NCBI RefSeq assembly: GCF_000424585.1 | Contig: NZ_AUKE01000014.1 | Location: 1-64,000 of the forward strand | DNA from: Butyrivibrio sp. MC2013 | GTDB taxonomy: Bacteria > Bacillota > Clostridia > Lachnospirales > Lachnospiraceae | Direction: 5' to 3' | DNA length: 64,000 nucleotides | Shown here: positions 41,225 through 50,692 of the stretch, in pieces | Position numbering within the stretch: position 1 is the stretch's first letter | Layout: every line of letters starts with the position of its first letter | Notes under the pieces: generated by a model | What the model was told of the DNA's origin: nothing | Database searches by the model: none | Seen by the model: only the letters and a program-made list of their open reading frames with translations | Position numbers and translations under genes: made by a program

Positions 41225-44128
41225 ATGTTGGGAACTGGCAGGGGGAGCGCGAGAATACTGGCGTGTATCATATCAGCCGGCTTATTGCTGGAGAGCAATA
41301 TGGATGTATATGCTCGGGAGATAGCAGAGGATGAAGAGTTAAAGCAGTACTATACCAGGGTATATGAAAGTATAGATTATAAGGACTACCTGGAAGGCTA
41401 CACAAACGTGTCCCATCCTGAGCATCATATCGTGATCCCCGGCACAGATTACAGCGCAGCTGACTGCGCGGTCAACAGCTCTGACTGGTATGAGGGCAGG
41501 GAAAATGTACTCCTTACTCCCGAGGAAGGGAGTGTAAGCTGGGAGTGTGATATCCCGGAGGGCGGTCTCTACAAGATATTCATAGATTATTATCCCACGG
41601 AAGGAAAGGGCAATACCATTGAGAGGGAGCTGTATATCAATGGACAGATACCTTTTGAAGAAGCGGGGTATCTGGAATTTGTCAGAAACTGGACTTCGGA
41701 AAATCTGCAAAAAAATATAGCTATAGAGCAGGATCCCAGAGGTAATGATATAAAGCCCAGGCAGCTTGAAGAGCCTGTATGGAGAGAGCAGTGCCTGAAA
41801 GACATTGGCGGATATGTAAGTGAAGGCTTTGATTTTTATCTTCAAAAGGGAACTAATACCATCACTCTTAATTCTGTAAGAGAACCTATGGCTATAGCAT
41901 CTCTCAGCATCTGTCAGGCTGATGATATTCCCACTTATGACGAATATATCCTGAATGCGTCAGGCGCAAATGACGCACATCAGACTATCAAGCTTCAGGG
42001 AGAGGACGCCAGGTACAAATCGGAGTCGGTATTGACCCCTGTAAATGACAGGACATCACCCAAAACTGAGCCCTATGATCCTTCCAAGATCAGGATGAAC
42101 GCAATAGGCGGAAGCAACTGGAGCCGTGTGGGACAGTGGATAAGCTGGGAAATAGATGTACCTGAAGACGGCCTGTATGAAATAGCTATCAAATACAAGC
42201 AGGGTATAAAGCAGGGAGCGACAGTGTGCAGGTCCCTGAGGCTGGATGATAAGCTGCCCTTTAAGGAGGCAGGCGAAATAAGCTTTCATTACAAAAATGA
42301 ATGGCAGATCATGAAGCTGGGCCGTGAAGATATTGATTATAAATTCTATCTGACAAAGGGCAGGCACAGCCTGAGCCTGGAGGTGACCCTGGGGCAAAAG
42401 CTCTCGGATATCCTGGATGATGCAGACAGCTCCATAGCTGAGCTTAATACCGCATACAGGCAGCTCCTTATGGTGATAGGCACATCTCCTGATGTTATGA
42501 GGGACTATCAGCTGGAACTAAAGTGCCCTGAGGCTCTGGATACCATAAGAGAGCAGTACGGGATCATAGGTGATCTCTCAAAGAGAGTAGAGGAATATGC
42601 CTGCGGCTCCAAAGCAGGTCAGACAGCAGTTCTGGATAATCTCAGCCTGCAGCTGGGCAATATGACTAAGGATCCTCAGACCATTCCCAAATACTGGTCA
42701 TCCTTTAAGGATAATATCATTGCCCTGGCCTCCTGGTCGCTTAGCATGAAGGAACAGCCTCTTATGATCGATTATCTGATGCTGATGCAGCCCGGAGATA
42801 AGCTTCCGGAGAGCGCAGCAAATATAGGAGAGAAGATAGGCCATGAGGTGAGGGCCTTTGCATCAAGCTTTAGCGAAGACTATGAAAGCATAGGAGATGT
42901 ATATGAGGGCGATCCCCTGGAAGTATGGCTCCTTGCTGATCCGGGAACCGTGGCCGGTAGCTCGGGAAGCGGCCGTGATCAGGCCTCTATCCTAAAGGAC
43001 CTTGTAGATAACTATTTTGTAAGTCAAAAGGATATACCTGTTAATGTCAAGTTGGTAAACAGAGATAATCTCCTCTCAGCTACCCTTGCAGGCAGAGGGC
43101 CTGACCTGGCACTTAGTGTATGGAACAGAGAGCCTGTTAATTATGCTCTTAGAAATGCTGTTGAAGATCTGAGCAGCTATCCGGACTTTGAGCAGGTCAG
43201 GGGACGTTTTATTGACGGGGCTCTTGATATGTTTACCTACGATGGTGGCGTATATGCGCTGCCATACAGTACATCTTTTCCTGTCATGTTTTACCGGGCG
43301 GATATCTTAGAGGAGCTGGGACTAGAGGTACCGCAGACCTGGGACGACTTTTATGCATGCCTTGCAGTGATCCAAAAGAGCAATATGAATGTGGGTATCC
43401 TGCCGGACTATACCTCTTATGGAATGATGCTCTATCAATATGGTGGGGCGTATTACTCAGAGGACGGCAGTGCAAGCGGACTATCTTCCGAAGAGGCAGT
43501 CAGAGCCTTTAGTCAGTGGACAGGTAATTATGCAGATTACAAGATGCCTGTTTCCTATGACTTTGCCAACAGATTCAGAACAGGCGAGATGCCCCTGGGA
43601 ATTGCAGACTATACTGTTTACTCTTATCTGTCTGTATTTGCACCCGAGATCAAGGGCTTATGGGGATTTACCATAGTGCCGGGACATGAGAGAGAAGATG
43701 GTAGTGTGGATCATTCTGTGATTGCAGGACAGATGGCATGCGTAGTCCTTAAGGATTCGGATCACAAGGATGAAGCCTGGGAGTTTCTCAAATGGTGGTC
43801 TTCCTGTGACATACAGACTCAGTATGCAACAGAAATAGAAAATGTACTGGGCGTAGCAGGGCGAGTTGCCACTCCCAATATGGAAGCACTAGAGAACCTG
43901 CCCTGGTCACACAAGGACTTAAAGCAGCTCCTGGCTCAGATGGGAGAGGTACATGTAGTCCCTGAAGTACCCGGTGGATATTTTACAGAGAGACATGTGA
44001 GAAATGCCTTTTATGAAGTATATAACGACAAAGAGGATCCCAGAGAGACTCTTGAAGAGTATGTAAAGACTATAAATAACGAGATCACAAGTAAGAGGAT
44101 CGAGTTTGGACTGGATATAACAAAGTAG
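41225..44128 (+). CDS. Long extracellular solute-binding protein with two beta-sandwich modules
   Basis: 967 residues. Secretion signal (cleavage near VYA-RE) without a lipobox. Two related beta-sandwich modules (about residues 70-240 and 265-400), each with W-x-CDI/IDVPE-G-LYKI/EIAI and GFDFYL/FYLTKG-x-HS segments, resemble galactose-binding-like carbohydrate modules. The rest (about 560-960) is a family 1 ABC sugar-binding domain: FPVMFYRADILEELGLEVPQTWDDF and PGHEREDGSVDH, with AWEFLKWWSS at the end. It would capture a polysaccharide fragment for the permeases that follow. Strong GGGGGGA before ATG 41225. Absence of a visible membrane anchor is unusual for a Gram-positive binding protein. 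Confidence 0.85.
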   Translation: MLGTGRGSARILACIISAGLLLESNMDVYAREIAEDEELKQYYTRVYESIDYKDYLEGYTNVSHPEHHIVIPGTDYSAADCAVNSSDWYEGRENVLLTPEEGSVSWECDIPEGGLYKIFIDYYPTEGKGNTIERELYINGQIPFEEAGYLEFVRNWTSENLQKNIAIEQDPRGNDIKPRQLEEPVWREQCLKDIGGYVSEGFDFYLQKGTNTITLNSVREPMAIASLSICQADDIPTYDEYILNASGANDAHQTIKLQGEDARYKSESVLTPVNDRTSPKTEPYDPSKIRMNAIGGSNWSRVGQWISWEIDVPEDGLYEIAIKYKQGIKQGATVCRSLRLDDKLPFKEAGEISFHYKNEWQIMKLGREDIDYKFYLTKGRHSLSLEVTLGQKLSDILDDADSSIAELNTAYRQLLMVIGTSPDVMRDYQLELKCPEALDTIREQYGIIGDLSKRVEEYACGSKAGQTAVLDNLSLQLGNMTKDPQTIPKYWSSFKDNIIALASWSLSMKEQPLMIDYLMLMQPGDKLPESAANIGEKIGHEVRAFASSFSEDYESIGDVYEGDPLEVWLLADPGTVAGSSGSGRDQASILKDLVDNYFVSQKDIPVNVKLVNRDNLLSATLAGRGPDLALSVWNREPVNYALRNAVEDLSSYPDFEQVRGRFIDGALDMFTYDGGVYALPYSTSFPVMFYRADILEELGLEVPQTWDDFYACLAVIQKSNMNVGILPDYTSYGMMLYQYGGAYYSEDGSASGLSSEEAVRAFSQWTGNYADYKMPVSYDFANRFRTGEMPLGIADYTVYSYLSVFAPEIKGLWGFTIVPGHEREDGSVDHSVIAGQMACVVLKDSDHKDEAWEFLKWWSSCDIQTQYATEIENVLGVAGRVATPNMEALENLPWSHKDLKQLLAQMGEVHVVPEVPGGYFTERHVRNAFYEVYNDKEDPRETLEEYVKTINNEITSKRIEFGLDITK

Positions 44129-44153
44129 ATCTAAGGCGTTGTGCGGGGGAAAA

Positions 44154-45113
44154 ATGGAAGCGGAAAGAAGTAAGAAAAGTCTCTTTTATCTACTATTAGA
44201 AGATATTATGAGCAGATTATCTGTCACATGGAAGGAAGTCAAAAAAGCTAAGGTCTCTTATGCGTTTATTGCTCCTTTTTGCCTGATATTTATCATCTTT
44301 TATCTGGTACCTGTCCTGGTATCCATCGGCCTTAGCTTTACCTACTATAACATCCTGGAAGCGCCCAGGTTTATAGGCTGGCAGAATTATATCAATCTCT
44401 TTTTTGCAGATGATGTATTTCTCATTGCGGTGAAGAATACCTTCTTATTTGCCGTGATCACAGGACCTTTGGGATATTTTGCAGCCCTGATGATTGCCTG
44501 GATGATAAACGAGATCAAAAACCGCTTTATAAGGGCGCTTATGACCCTTGCCTTTTATGCGCCGACTATTTCCGGTCAGGCTTTTATTATCTGGAAATTC
44601 ATCTTTTCCAGTGATGGTTATGGACTGGTCAATGGCTGGCTCATGAAGCTGGGGATCACCTATGAACCTATCCTTTGGTTTGAAGATGCCGGGTATATAC
44701 AGCCGATCCTCATCATTGTAGTCCTATGGATGAGTATGGGTACAGGCTTTCTCTCATTTATAGCAGGTCTTCAGAATGTGGATAACAGCCTTTATGAAGC
44801 CGGTTATATAGACGGAGTCAGGAACCGTTTTCAGGAGCTGTGGTATATCACCCTTCCATCCATGAAGCCTCAGCTGATGTTCGGCGCGGTTATGACTATT
44901 ACTTCATCATTTGCTATACATGATCAGCTGGCAGCACTTGCAGGCTTTCCCAGTGTGGATTATCAGGCCCATACCGTGGTATCTCACCTCATCGATTACG
45001 GCTCCATACGTTTTGAGATGGGATATGCATCAAGTATAGCTACCTTGTTGTTCTTTACCATGATCCTGTGCAACAAGCTGGTCCAGAGATTGATCAGAAA
45101 GGTTGGAGACTAA
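44154..45113 (+). CDS. ABC sugar permease, first pair subunit A
   Basis: 319 residues, six membrane helices of the MalF/LplB type. The EAA loop that contacts the ATPase reads EAGYIDGVRNRFQELWYITLP. ATG 44154 follows GGGGGA; the TTG at 44139 is not needed. It is directly behind the long binding protein and ends one base before the second permease gene. No ATPase gene is present in the locus, so a shared MsmX-type ATPase probably drives it. Confidence 0.93.
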   Translation: MEAERSKKSLFYLLLEDIMSRLSVTWKEVKKAKVSYAFIAPFCLIFIIFYLVPVLVSIGLSFTYYNILEAPRFIGWQNYINLFFADDVFLIAVKNTFLFAVITGPLGYFAALMIAWMINEIKNRFIRALMTLAFYAPTISGQAFIIWKFIFSSDGYGLVNGWLMKLGITYEPILWFEDAGYIQPILIIVVLWMSMGTGFLSFIAGLQNVDNSLYEAGYIDGVRNRFQELWYITLPSMKPQLMFGAVMTITSSFAIHDQLAALAGFPSVDYQAHTVVSHLIDYGSIRFEMGYASSIATLLFFTMILCNKLVQRLIRKVGD

Positions 45114-45114
45114 T

Positions 45115-45984
45115 ATGGCTGCAATGAAAAAGAAGAGAAAAGGCGTAAAGCCGTCCCATTCTCTTCTGGGTAATTTCTTTAACATTTTTATACTGGTCCT
45201 TTTGGGGCTCTTTATGGTAATGCCCCTTGTCCTGGCAGTCAGCAATTCCCTTAAACCCTTGGAAGAGCTCTTTGTTTTTCCTCCAAGACTCTTTGTCAGG
45301 AATCCTACACTGGAGAATTTTCATGATGTATTTGTGCTCTTGTCAGAGTCATGGATACCTTTTTCCAGATATATATTTAACACAGTATTTATCACAGTCA
45401 TCGGTACACTGGGGCATCTTATTATAGCCAGTATGTGTGCCTACGCCCTTGCCAAGCACAGATTCCCCGGCAGGGATCTGATATTTGCGGTGATAGTAAT
45501 GGCCCTTATGTTTGCAGGACAGGTTACAGCCATACCCAATTATCTGATCATGAGCAGGATAGGCTGGCTGGACAGCTATATGGCACTGATAGTGCCTGCC
45601 ATAGGCAAGCCCATGGGACTCTTTCTTATGAAGCAGTTTATGGAACAGATCCCTGACAGCCTTTTGGAAGCAGCAAGGATAGATGGAGCAGGTGAAGCCA
45701 GGATATTCCTCACAATAGCCATGCCTCAGGTCAAGCCTGCCTGGCTGACTCTTATGATCTTCTCATTTCAGGATCTGTGGAATATGCAGGGCTCCAACTT
45801 TATATACAGCGAAGAATTAAAGACCATGCCCTACGCATTATCCCAGATAGCAGCCGGAGGAATATCAAGGGCCGGAGCCACCGCTGCCGTGACAGTGATC
45901 ATGATGATAGTACCCATTAGTATATTTGTCATCAATCAGAGCAGCATTGTGGAAACCATGGCTTCCTCGGGCATAAAGGAGTGA
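45115..45984 (+). CDS. ABC sugar permease, first pair subunit B
   Basis: 289 residues of the MalG/LplC type. Six helices and EAA loop EAARIDGAGEARIFLTIAMP. ATG 45115 is six bases after GGAG located in the end of the upstream gene. It pairs with the 44154 product; the stop overlaps the ribosome site of the NHL gene. Confidence 0.93.
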   Translation: MAAMKKKRKGVKPSHSLLGNFFNIFILVLLGLFMVMPLVLAVSNSLKPLEELFVFPPRLFVRNPTLENFHDVFVLLSESWIPFSRYIFNTVFITVIGTLGHLIIASMCAYALAKHRFPGRDLIFAVIVMALMFAGQVTAIPNYLIMSRIGWLDSYMALIVPAIGKPMGLFLMKQFMEQIPDSLLEAARIDGAGEARIFLTIAMPQVKPAWLTLMIFSFQDLWNMQGSNFIYSEELKTMPYALSQIAAGGISRAGATAAVTVIMMIVPISIFVINQSSIVETMASSGIKE

Positions 45985-45989
45985 TGAAG

Positions 45990-47462
45990 ATGACAAGCAG
46001 GATAAGCCTTTGGCCAAAATACATTATTACAGCAATAATGGCAGCAGTTTTTTGTTTGATCAGTATCAAAGCTAATGCCTCCACAATGCCATATGTTGCC
46101 TACAGTTATGATTGGTGGGGTGATCCGGTTCCGGAACCCTCCCCATATCTGTATGGGGCGACCATAGATAAGGGCAGGATAGGGCAGGCTCTGAACAATC
46201 CTCAGGACTTATTTGAAAAAAACGGAAAACTCTACATTGCAGATACAGATAACAACAGGATCCTCATAGTCACATCTGAGGGAGATTATGTCTCAGAGAT
46301 ATCTGATGGCCTTATGGCTCCCAAAGGGGTATTCGTGACAGATGAAGAACATATATATGTAGCTGATTCCGGTAATGAAAGAATACTGGAATATGATGAT
46401 CAGCTAAAGCTCATCAGGGATATCCCAAGGCCCGTCACCAATCTGATAGGCGCTGATAAAGCCTATATCCCCACCAGGCTGGTAGTGGATAAGGCAGGAC
46501 GTATATATACCATAGCATATGGGATCAATATGGGACTCTTGGAGCTTGATCCGGATGGCAATTTTCAGGGCTTTATGGGAGCTGCCAGGGTAAATGTATC
46601 ACCCTGGGAATATATATGGAAAAACTATTTCTCCACAAGTGCTCAAAAACAGAGAATGGAGACCATAGTTCCCACTGAGTACAGCAATATATTCCTGGAC
46701 GATGAAGGCTTTATATATGCCAGTATCAGTAATCTGTCAAATGAAGATCATATACAGGGCAAGGATGCTCTAAGGCGCCTTAATCCAACAGGCACAGACG
46801 TACTTAGAAGACTTGGCAATTTCCCTGTTACAGGGGACCTGTACAAGTATTATGACGGTGCAGAATGGTCTGAATTTGTTGATGTGGCTGCTACCGATTA
46901 TGGTTGCTATTTTGCCCTGGACAGGGCCGGGGGAAAGGTCTTTGGCTACGACGGGGACGGGAATCTCCTCTTTGTATTTGGTGCAAAGGGCAGCAGGCAG
47001 GGCATGTTCTCCAGTGCTTCGTCACTGGTCCTAAGTGATGATCAAACAAGGTTGTATGTGCTGGATTCCCAGCTGGGTGCTATACAGACCTTTGAGATCA
47101 CTGATTATGGCAGGAATCTCCTGGGGGCTCTAAAGTCCCACTACTACGGCGATTCACAGGGAGCTGACAGGCAGTGGGAGAAAGTGCTTAGCTACAACTC
47201 ACAAAGTGAAGAAGCCTGCATCGGCCTTGGCAAGACCAGGCTCAGAAACGGTGATTACAAAGCTGCAATGAAGTATTTCAAACTGGGGAATTGCAGAAAG
47301 TATTACTCCAAAGCCTTTTGGTTTTACAGAAAAGAATATATGCAGAAGAACTTTGCCAGATATATTCTTCTCATCATTATTCCCTGCGGCATAGCTGCTG
47401 CTGTAACTATCATCAGGAGACTTAGGAAATGGGTAGGTGAAGTGAAGTGCAAAAATATCTAG
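45990..47462 (+). CDS. NHL-repeat protein with TPR and C-terminal membrane anchor
   Basis: 490 residues. N-terminal signal or anchor (about residues 10-30), then NHL beta-propeller blades (LNNPQDLFEKNGKLYIADTD, MAPKGVFVTDEEHIYVADSG, IPTRLVVDKAGRIYTIAYG, YSNIFLDDEGFIYAS), a TPR-like helical pair (SEEACIGLGKTRLRNGDYKA) and a single membrane helix (ARYILLIIIPCGIAAAVTI) before a basic tail. It most likely sits on the outside of the membrane as a scaffold for the ABC importer. ATG 45990 is preferred by AAGGAG spacing. It recurs with Yip1 and DUF5696 genes in other glycan loci of this group, to my recollection; its role is not known. Confidence 0.8.
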   Translation: MTSRISLWPKYIITAIMAAVFCLISIKANASTMPYVAYSYDWWGDPVPEPSPYLYGATIDKGRIGQALNNPQDLFEKNGKLYIADTDNNRILIVTSEGDYVSEISDGLMAPKGVFVTDEEHIYVADSGNERILEYDDQLKLIRDIPRPVTNLIGADKAYIPTRLVVDKAGRIYTIAYGINMGLLELDPDGNFQGFMGAARVNVSPWEYIWKNYFSTSAQKQRMETIVPTEYSNIFLDDEGFIYASISNLSNEDHIQGKDALRRLNPTGTDVLRRLGNFPVTGDLYKYYDGAEWSEFVDVAATDYGCYFALDRAGGKVFGYDGDGNLLFVFGAKGSRQGMFSSASSLVLSDDQTRLYVLDSQLGAIQTFEITDYGRNLLGALKSHYYGDSQGADRQWEKVLSYNSQSEEACIGLGKTRLRNGDYKAAMKYFKLGNCRKYYSKAFWFYRKEYMQKNFARYILLIIIPCGIAAAVTIIRRLRKWVGEVKCKNI

Positions 47463-48070
47463 ATAGTCTGCTATTTGGCTTTCATGTAATATTTCATCCC
47501 TTTGACGGATTCTGGGATCTTAAAAGAGAAAAAAGAGGGACCCTTAAAGCTGCTCTGACCTTTATTGTCCTGACTATTTGCATGTATACGATAGAAAAGC
47601 AGAATACCGGTTTTCTGTTTAATACAAACCGTCTGGAGGAAGTGAATGTATTTGTTGATATCATCACCGTGGGTCTTATGTTTGTCCTTTGGTGTGTATC
47701 CAACTGGTGCCTGACTTCTCTTATGGACGGAGAAGGCAGGATGCGGGATATAGCTATATATACCGCATATGCTGTGATTCCTCTTCTTATCATACAGTTT
47801 CCCCTGGTCGGAGTGAGCCATTTCATCACCCTGGAAGAGGGCACCTTCTATTATGTTTTTAGAAATATCAGCTATATCTGGGCTTTGGCTCTGCTCCTTG
47901 CAGGAATGAGCCAGACTCATCAGTACAGCATGAAAAAGACCTTATTTACCACTCTTTTGACCTTGCTGGGAATGATGATAATCACCTTCATAGCACTGTT
48001 ATTTTTCAGCGTATTGAACCAGATATTCGTATTTGTTTTATCCGTTTATAAAGAGATCAGATTCAGATAG
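47447..48070 (+). CDS. Yip1-like membrane protein
   Basis: 207 residues with five hydrophobic helices, in the Yip1 domain pattern: N-terminal HPFDGFWDLKREKRGTL, then helices with an aromatic-rich centre. Start is GTG at 47447, overlapping the NHL gene by 16 bases, so translation is coupled. It lies between NHL and DUF5696 genes inside the importer operon, suggesting a membrane partner of the NHL protein. No enzymatic motif. Confidence 0.8.
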   Translation: MQKYLDSLLFGFHVIFHPFDGFWDLKREKRGTLKAALTFIVLTICMYTIEKQNTGFLFNTNRLEEVNVFVDIITVGLMFVLWCVSNWCLTSLMDGEGRMRDIAIYTAYAVIPLLIIQFPLVGVSHFITLEEGTFYYVFRNISYIWALALLLAGMSQTHQYSMKKTLFTTLLTLLGMMIITFIALLFFSVLNQIFVFVLSVYKEIRFR

Positions 48071-48085
48071 GGGAGTGACCGGGCA

Positions 48086-50692
48086 ATGATAGATAAGAGA
48101 AGGAATAGGATAATGAACTGCTGCATGGCCCTGATAATAGCAGGAAGTGGCCTTTTGGCAAATGCTATAAAGGCCTGTGCAGATGAGCCCCTTGGCACTT
48201 CTGACAGGCAGCAGGCAGAGGATGTCCTGTCTGATATGTCACTTGTGGCTTCTGACTCTGAGCTGGAGCTATATATAGATCCTGTCACAACAGCTCTTGC
48301 TGTGAGAGTGAAGGCCAGTGATGACTACTGGTTTTCCAATCCACCGGATTGTGATAATGACAGCCTGGCAGGCGAATATTACAAGGGACTGATGAAGTCC
48401 CAGCTTATTATCAATTACTTTAATGACAAGGTCCAGGAACAGACCATGGACAGCTATAACGACTCTACCTTTAAGGGCCAGTTCAGTATAGAAAATATCG
48501 AGGGCGGTGTCAGGGTCTTATATGAAATAGGAGAGCTGACTGACAGGTATGTGGTCCCTGGCATTATCAGCAAGGATCGTTTTGAAAGCTATCTGTCCAA
48601 AATGGATGAAAAAGCAGCCAAAAAAACAAAACGAAATTACTATTACCTGGACCTTGATGAAATGCATAGGGAGTCAGAAAAAAAGGAATACCTGGAAAAA
48701 TATCCTGTTCTAAGTGAATACCCGGTATATGTTCTCAGCGAAGGCGTAAAGGATTACAAGCTGGAAGAGCTTACAGACTATTTTGAAGCTGCAGGCTATA
48801 GCAGAGAGGATATGCAAAATGATAATGCCACTAACGGATATATAAACGAAAATGATAAAGCGTTTTTTTCTATTCCTGTTGAATACCGTATAGAAGATGG
48901 GGATTTTATTGCAGAAATAATACCGGATGAAGTGGAATATGACAGTCAAAGCTTCTATTTGACTACTATTTCCCTGCTTCCATACTTTGGCGCTGCATCA
49001 TCAGGGGAAGAGGGATATATCTTTGTCCCTGACGGATCGGGAGCACTTATTGATTTTGATAATGGCAAGCTATCCGGTACTGCGCCATACCTTGGCTATT
49101 GCTATGGAGAAGACAAGACTGAGCTGGCTGATGATAACAAAAAGTCAGAGCTTGATCAGAAGCTGTCAGTCAAAATGCCTGTATTTGGGATCAAAAAAGA
49201 GGATAAGGCATTTCTGGCGATCATAGAAAAGGGAGATGCAAATGCCACTATAAAGGCGGATATCTCAGGAAGAACAGATGATCAGAATAAGTGCTATGCG
49301 CTGTTTGACTATCTGACCTATGGAAGCGTCACCATGGATGAAGTCCTTGGAGCCAACAGCTTTCAGATCTATTCAAAGCCTGTTTTTCCGGAGAATTACA
49401 AGCTAAGATATGAATTTCTCTATGGGGAAGATGCTGATTATTCCGGCATGGCAAGGTGTTACCGTGACTATCTTTTAAACAGAGATATGTTGGGCTCAAA
49501 AGTGGATAAGGATACTGTGCCTCTGTATATCAGCTTTATAGGCGGGGCTAAGAAGTGGGAATCGGTGCTGGGACTAAAGCACAAAGCGCTGAAAAAGCTG
49601 ACCACCTATGAAGCTGCAAAAAAAGCTGCGCAAGGTCTGATGGATAAAGGCGTAGATAATATCAAAATATCTTATCTTGGATGGACCGGGGGCGGTTATA
49701 AGGGGAGTTCCCCTGTAGCAGCCAAGGCAGCAGGGCTCCTTGAGAGCAAGGGATTATCTATAAAAGAGTTTGGACAGCAGATGAAAGAGCTTGATATCCC
49801 GCTATTTTGGGAAAGCGACTTTCAGTATGTATACAAGGACAAAATCCTGGATGGATATCAGGCAGAAAGACATAGTCCCAGATATTACGATAATACCATA
49901 GTGAATTCATATAAATACATGATCCCCAATAATATGCGGGATAAATCTGCTCCGGAAGCCCATATGATAAGCCCCTATTATCTGGAGGAGATCACAGGGG
50001 ATTACATGAAGGCTACTGCCAAATATGCTCTGGACGGGCTTGGGATAGGTTATCTGGCTTCTGATCTATACGGTGATCACTATGAAGCGCATTACGTGGA
50101 CCGGCAGAGCGCGGTCTATAGAAACAGCCAGGCTCTTGAAACGCTGTCTGAACAATACGAGGGCAGGCTCCTTGGCCAGAATGCCAATGCCTATGGCTTT
50201 AAATATCTGTCAGACATATTGGAAGCTCCTATGGACAGTAACAGGTGCCTGATCATTGACGAGGTGATCCCCTTTTATGAAATGGTCATACACGGATATA
50301 TAAGCTACGCAGGTGATCCCATTAATCTGTCTGATGATATAGAGGGAAGCATATTGAAAAGTGTGGAGTGCGGAGCAGGCTTGTCATATTGCCTTATTAC
50401 TGAAGACAGCTCTGTACTAAAGGATTCAGGCTTTGATGAGCTCTATTCCGTCAGCTTTGACGACTGGGAAGAAAAGATGGTGGATAGCTGGAGTCGTGCA
50501 AACTCTGTGCTGGAGCGGCTGATGGACAAGAAGATCTTAAAGCATGAAAAGCTCATGGATGGTCTCTACCGTACCAGCTACGAAAACGGAGCTTGTGTGC
50601 TGGTCAATTACAACAATACAGACCTGAATATAGACGGACAGACTGTCAAGGCCCGTGATTTTATTCTCGATGAGGGAAATAACTATGAATAA
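48086..50692 (+). CDS. DUF5696 secreted protein
   Basis: 868 residues. Signal peptide (residues 1-32, cleavage near CADE). The centre has the DUF5696 pattern YIFVPDGSGALIDFDNGK followed by a large domain with GGAKKWES, KISYLGWTGGGYKG, FWESDFQY and IDEVIPFYEMVIHGYISYAG, consistent with a TIM-barrel-like glycosidase fold. I know of no characterised member and assign no activity. Asp/Glu at strand ends (SDLYGDHYE, IIDEVIPFYE) would be candidates for catalysis. It overlaps the next permease gene by eight bases. Confidence 0.78.
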   Translation: MIDKRRNRIMNCCMALIIAGSGLLANAIKACADEPLGTSDRQQAEDVLSDMSLVASDSELELYIDPVTTALAVRVKASDDYWFSNPPDCDNDSLAGEYYKGLMKSQLIINYFNDKVQEQTMDSYNDSTFKGQFSIENIEGGVRVLYEIGELTDRYVVPGIISKDRFESYLSKMDEKAAKKTKRNYYYLDLDEMHRESEKKEYLEKYPVLSEYPVYVLSEGVKDYKLEELTDYFEAAGYSREDMQNDNATNGYINENDKAFFSIPVEYRIEDGDFIAEIIPDEVEYDSQSFYLTTISLLPYFGAASSGEEGYIFVPDGSGALIDFDNGKLSGTAPYLGYCYGEDKTELADDNKKSELDQKLSVKMPVFGIKKEDKAFLAIIEKGDANATIKADISGRTDDQNKCYALFDYLTYGSVTMDEVLGANSFQIYSKPVFPENYKLRYEFLYGEDADYSGMARCYRDYLLNRDMLGSKVDKDTVPLYISFIGGAKKWESVLGLKHKALKKLTTYEAAKKAAQGLMDKGVDNIKISYLGWTGGGYKGSSPVAAKAAGLLESKGLSIKEFGQQMKELDIPLFWESDFQYVYKDKILDGYQAERHSPRYYDNTIVNSYKYMIPNNMRDKSAPEAHMISPYYLEEITGDYMKATAKYALDGLGIGYLASDLYGDHYEAHYVDRQSAVYRNSQALETLSEQYEGRLLGQNANAYGFKYLSDILEAPMDSNRCLIIDEVIPFYEMVIHGYISYAGDPINLSDDIEGSILKSVECGAGLSYCLITEDSSVLKDSGFDELYSVSFDDWEEKMVDSWSRANSVLERLMDKKILKHEKLMDGLYRTSYENGACVLVNYNNTDLNIDGQTVKARDFILDEGNNYE

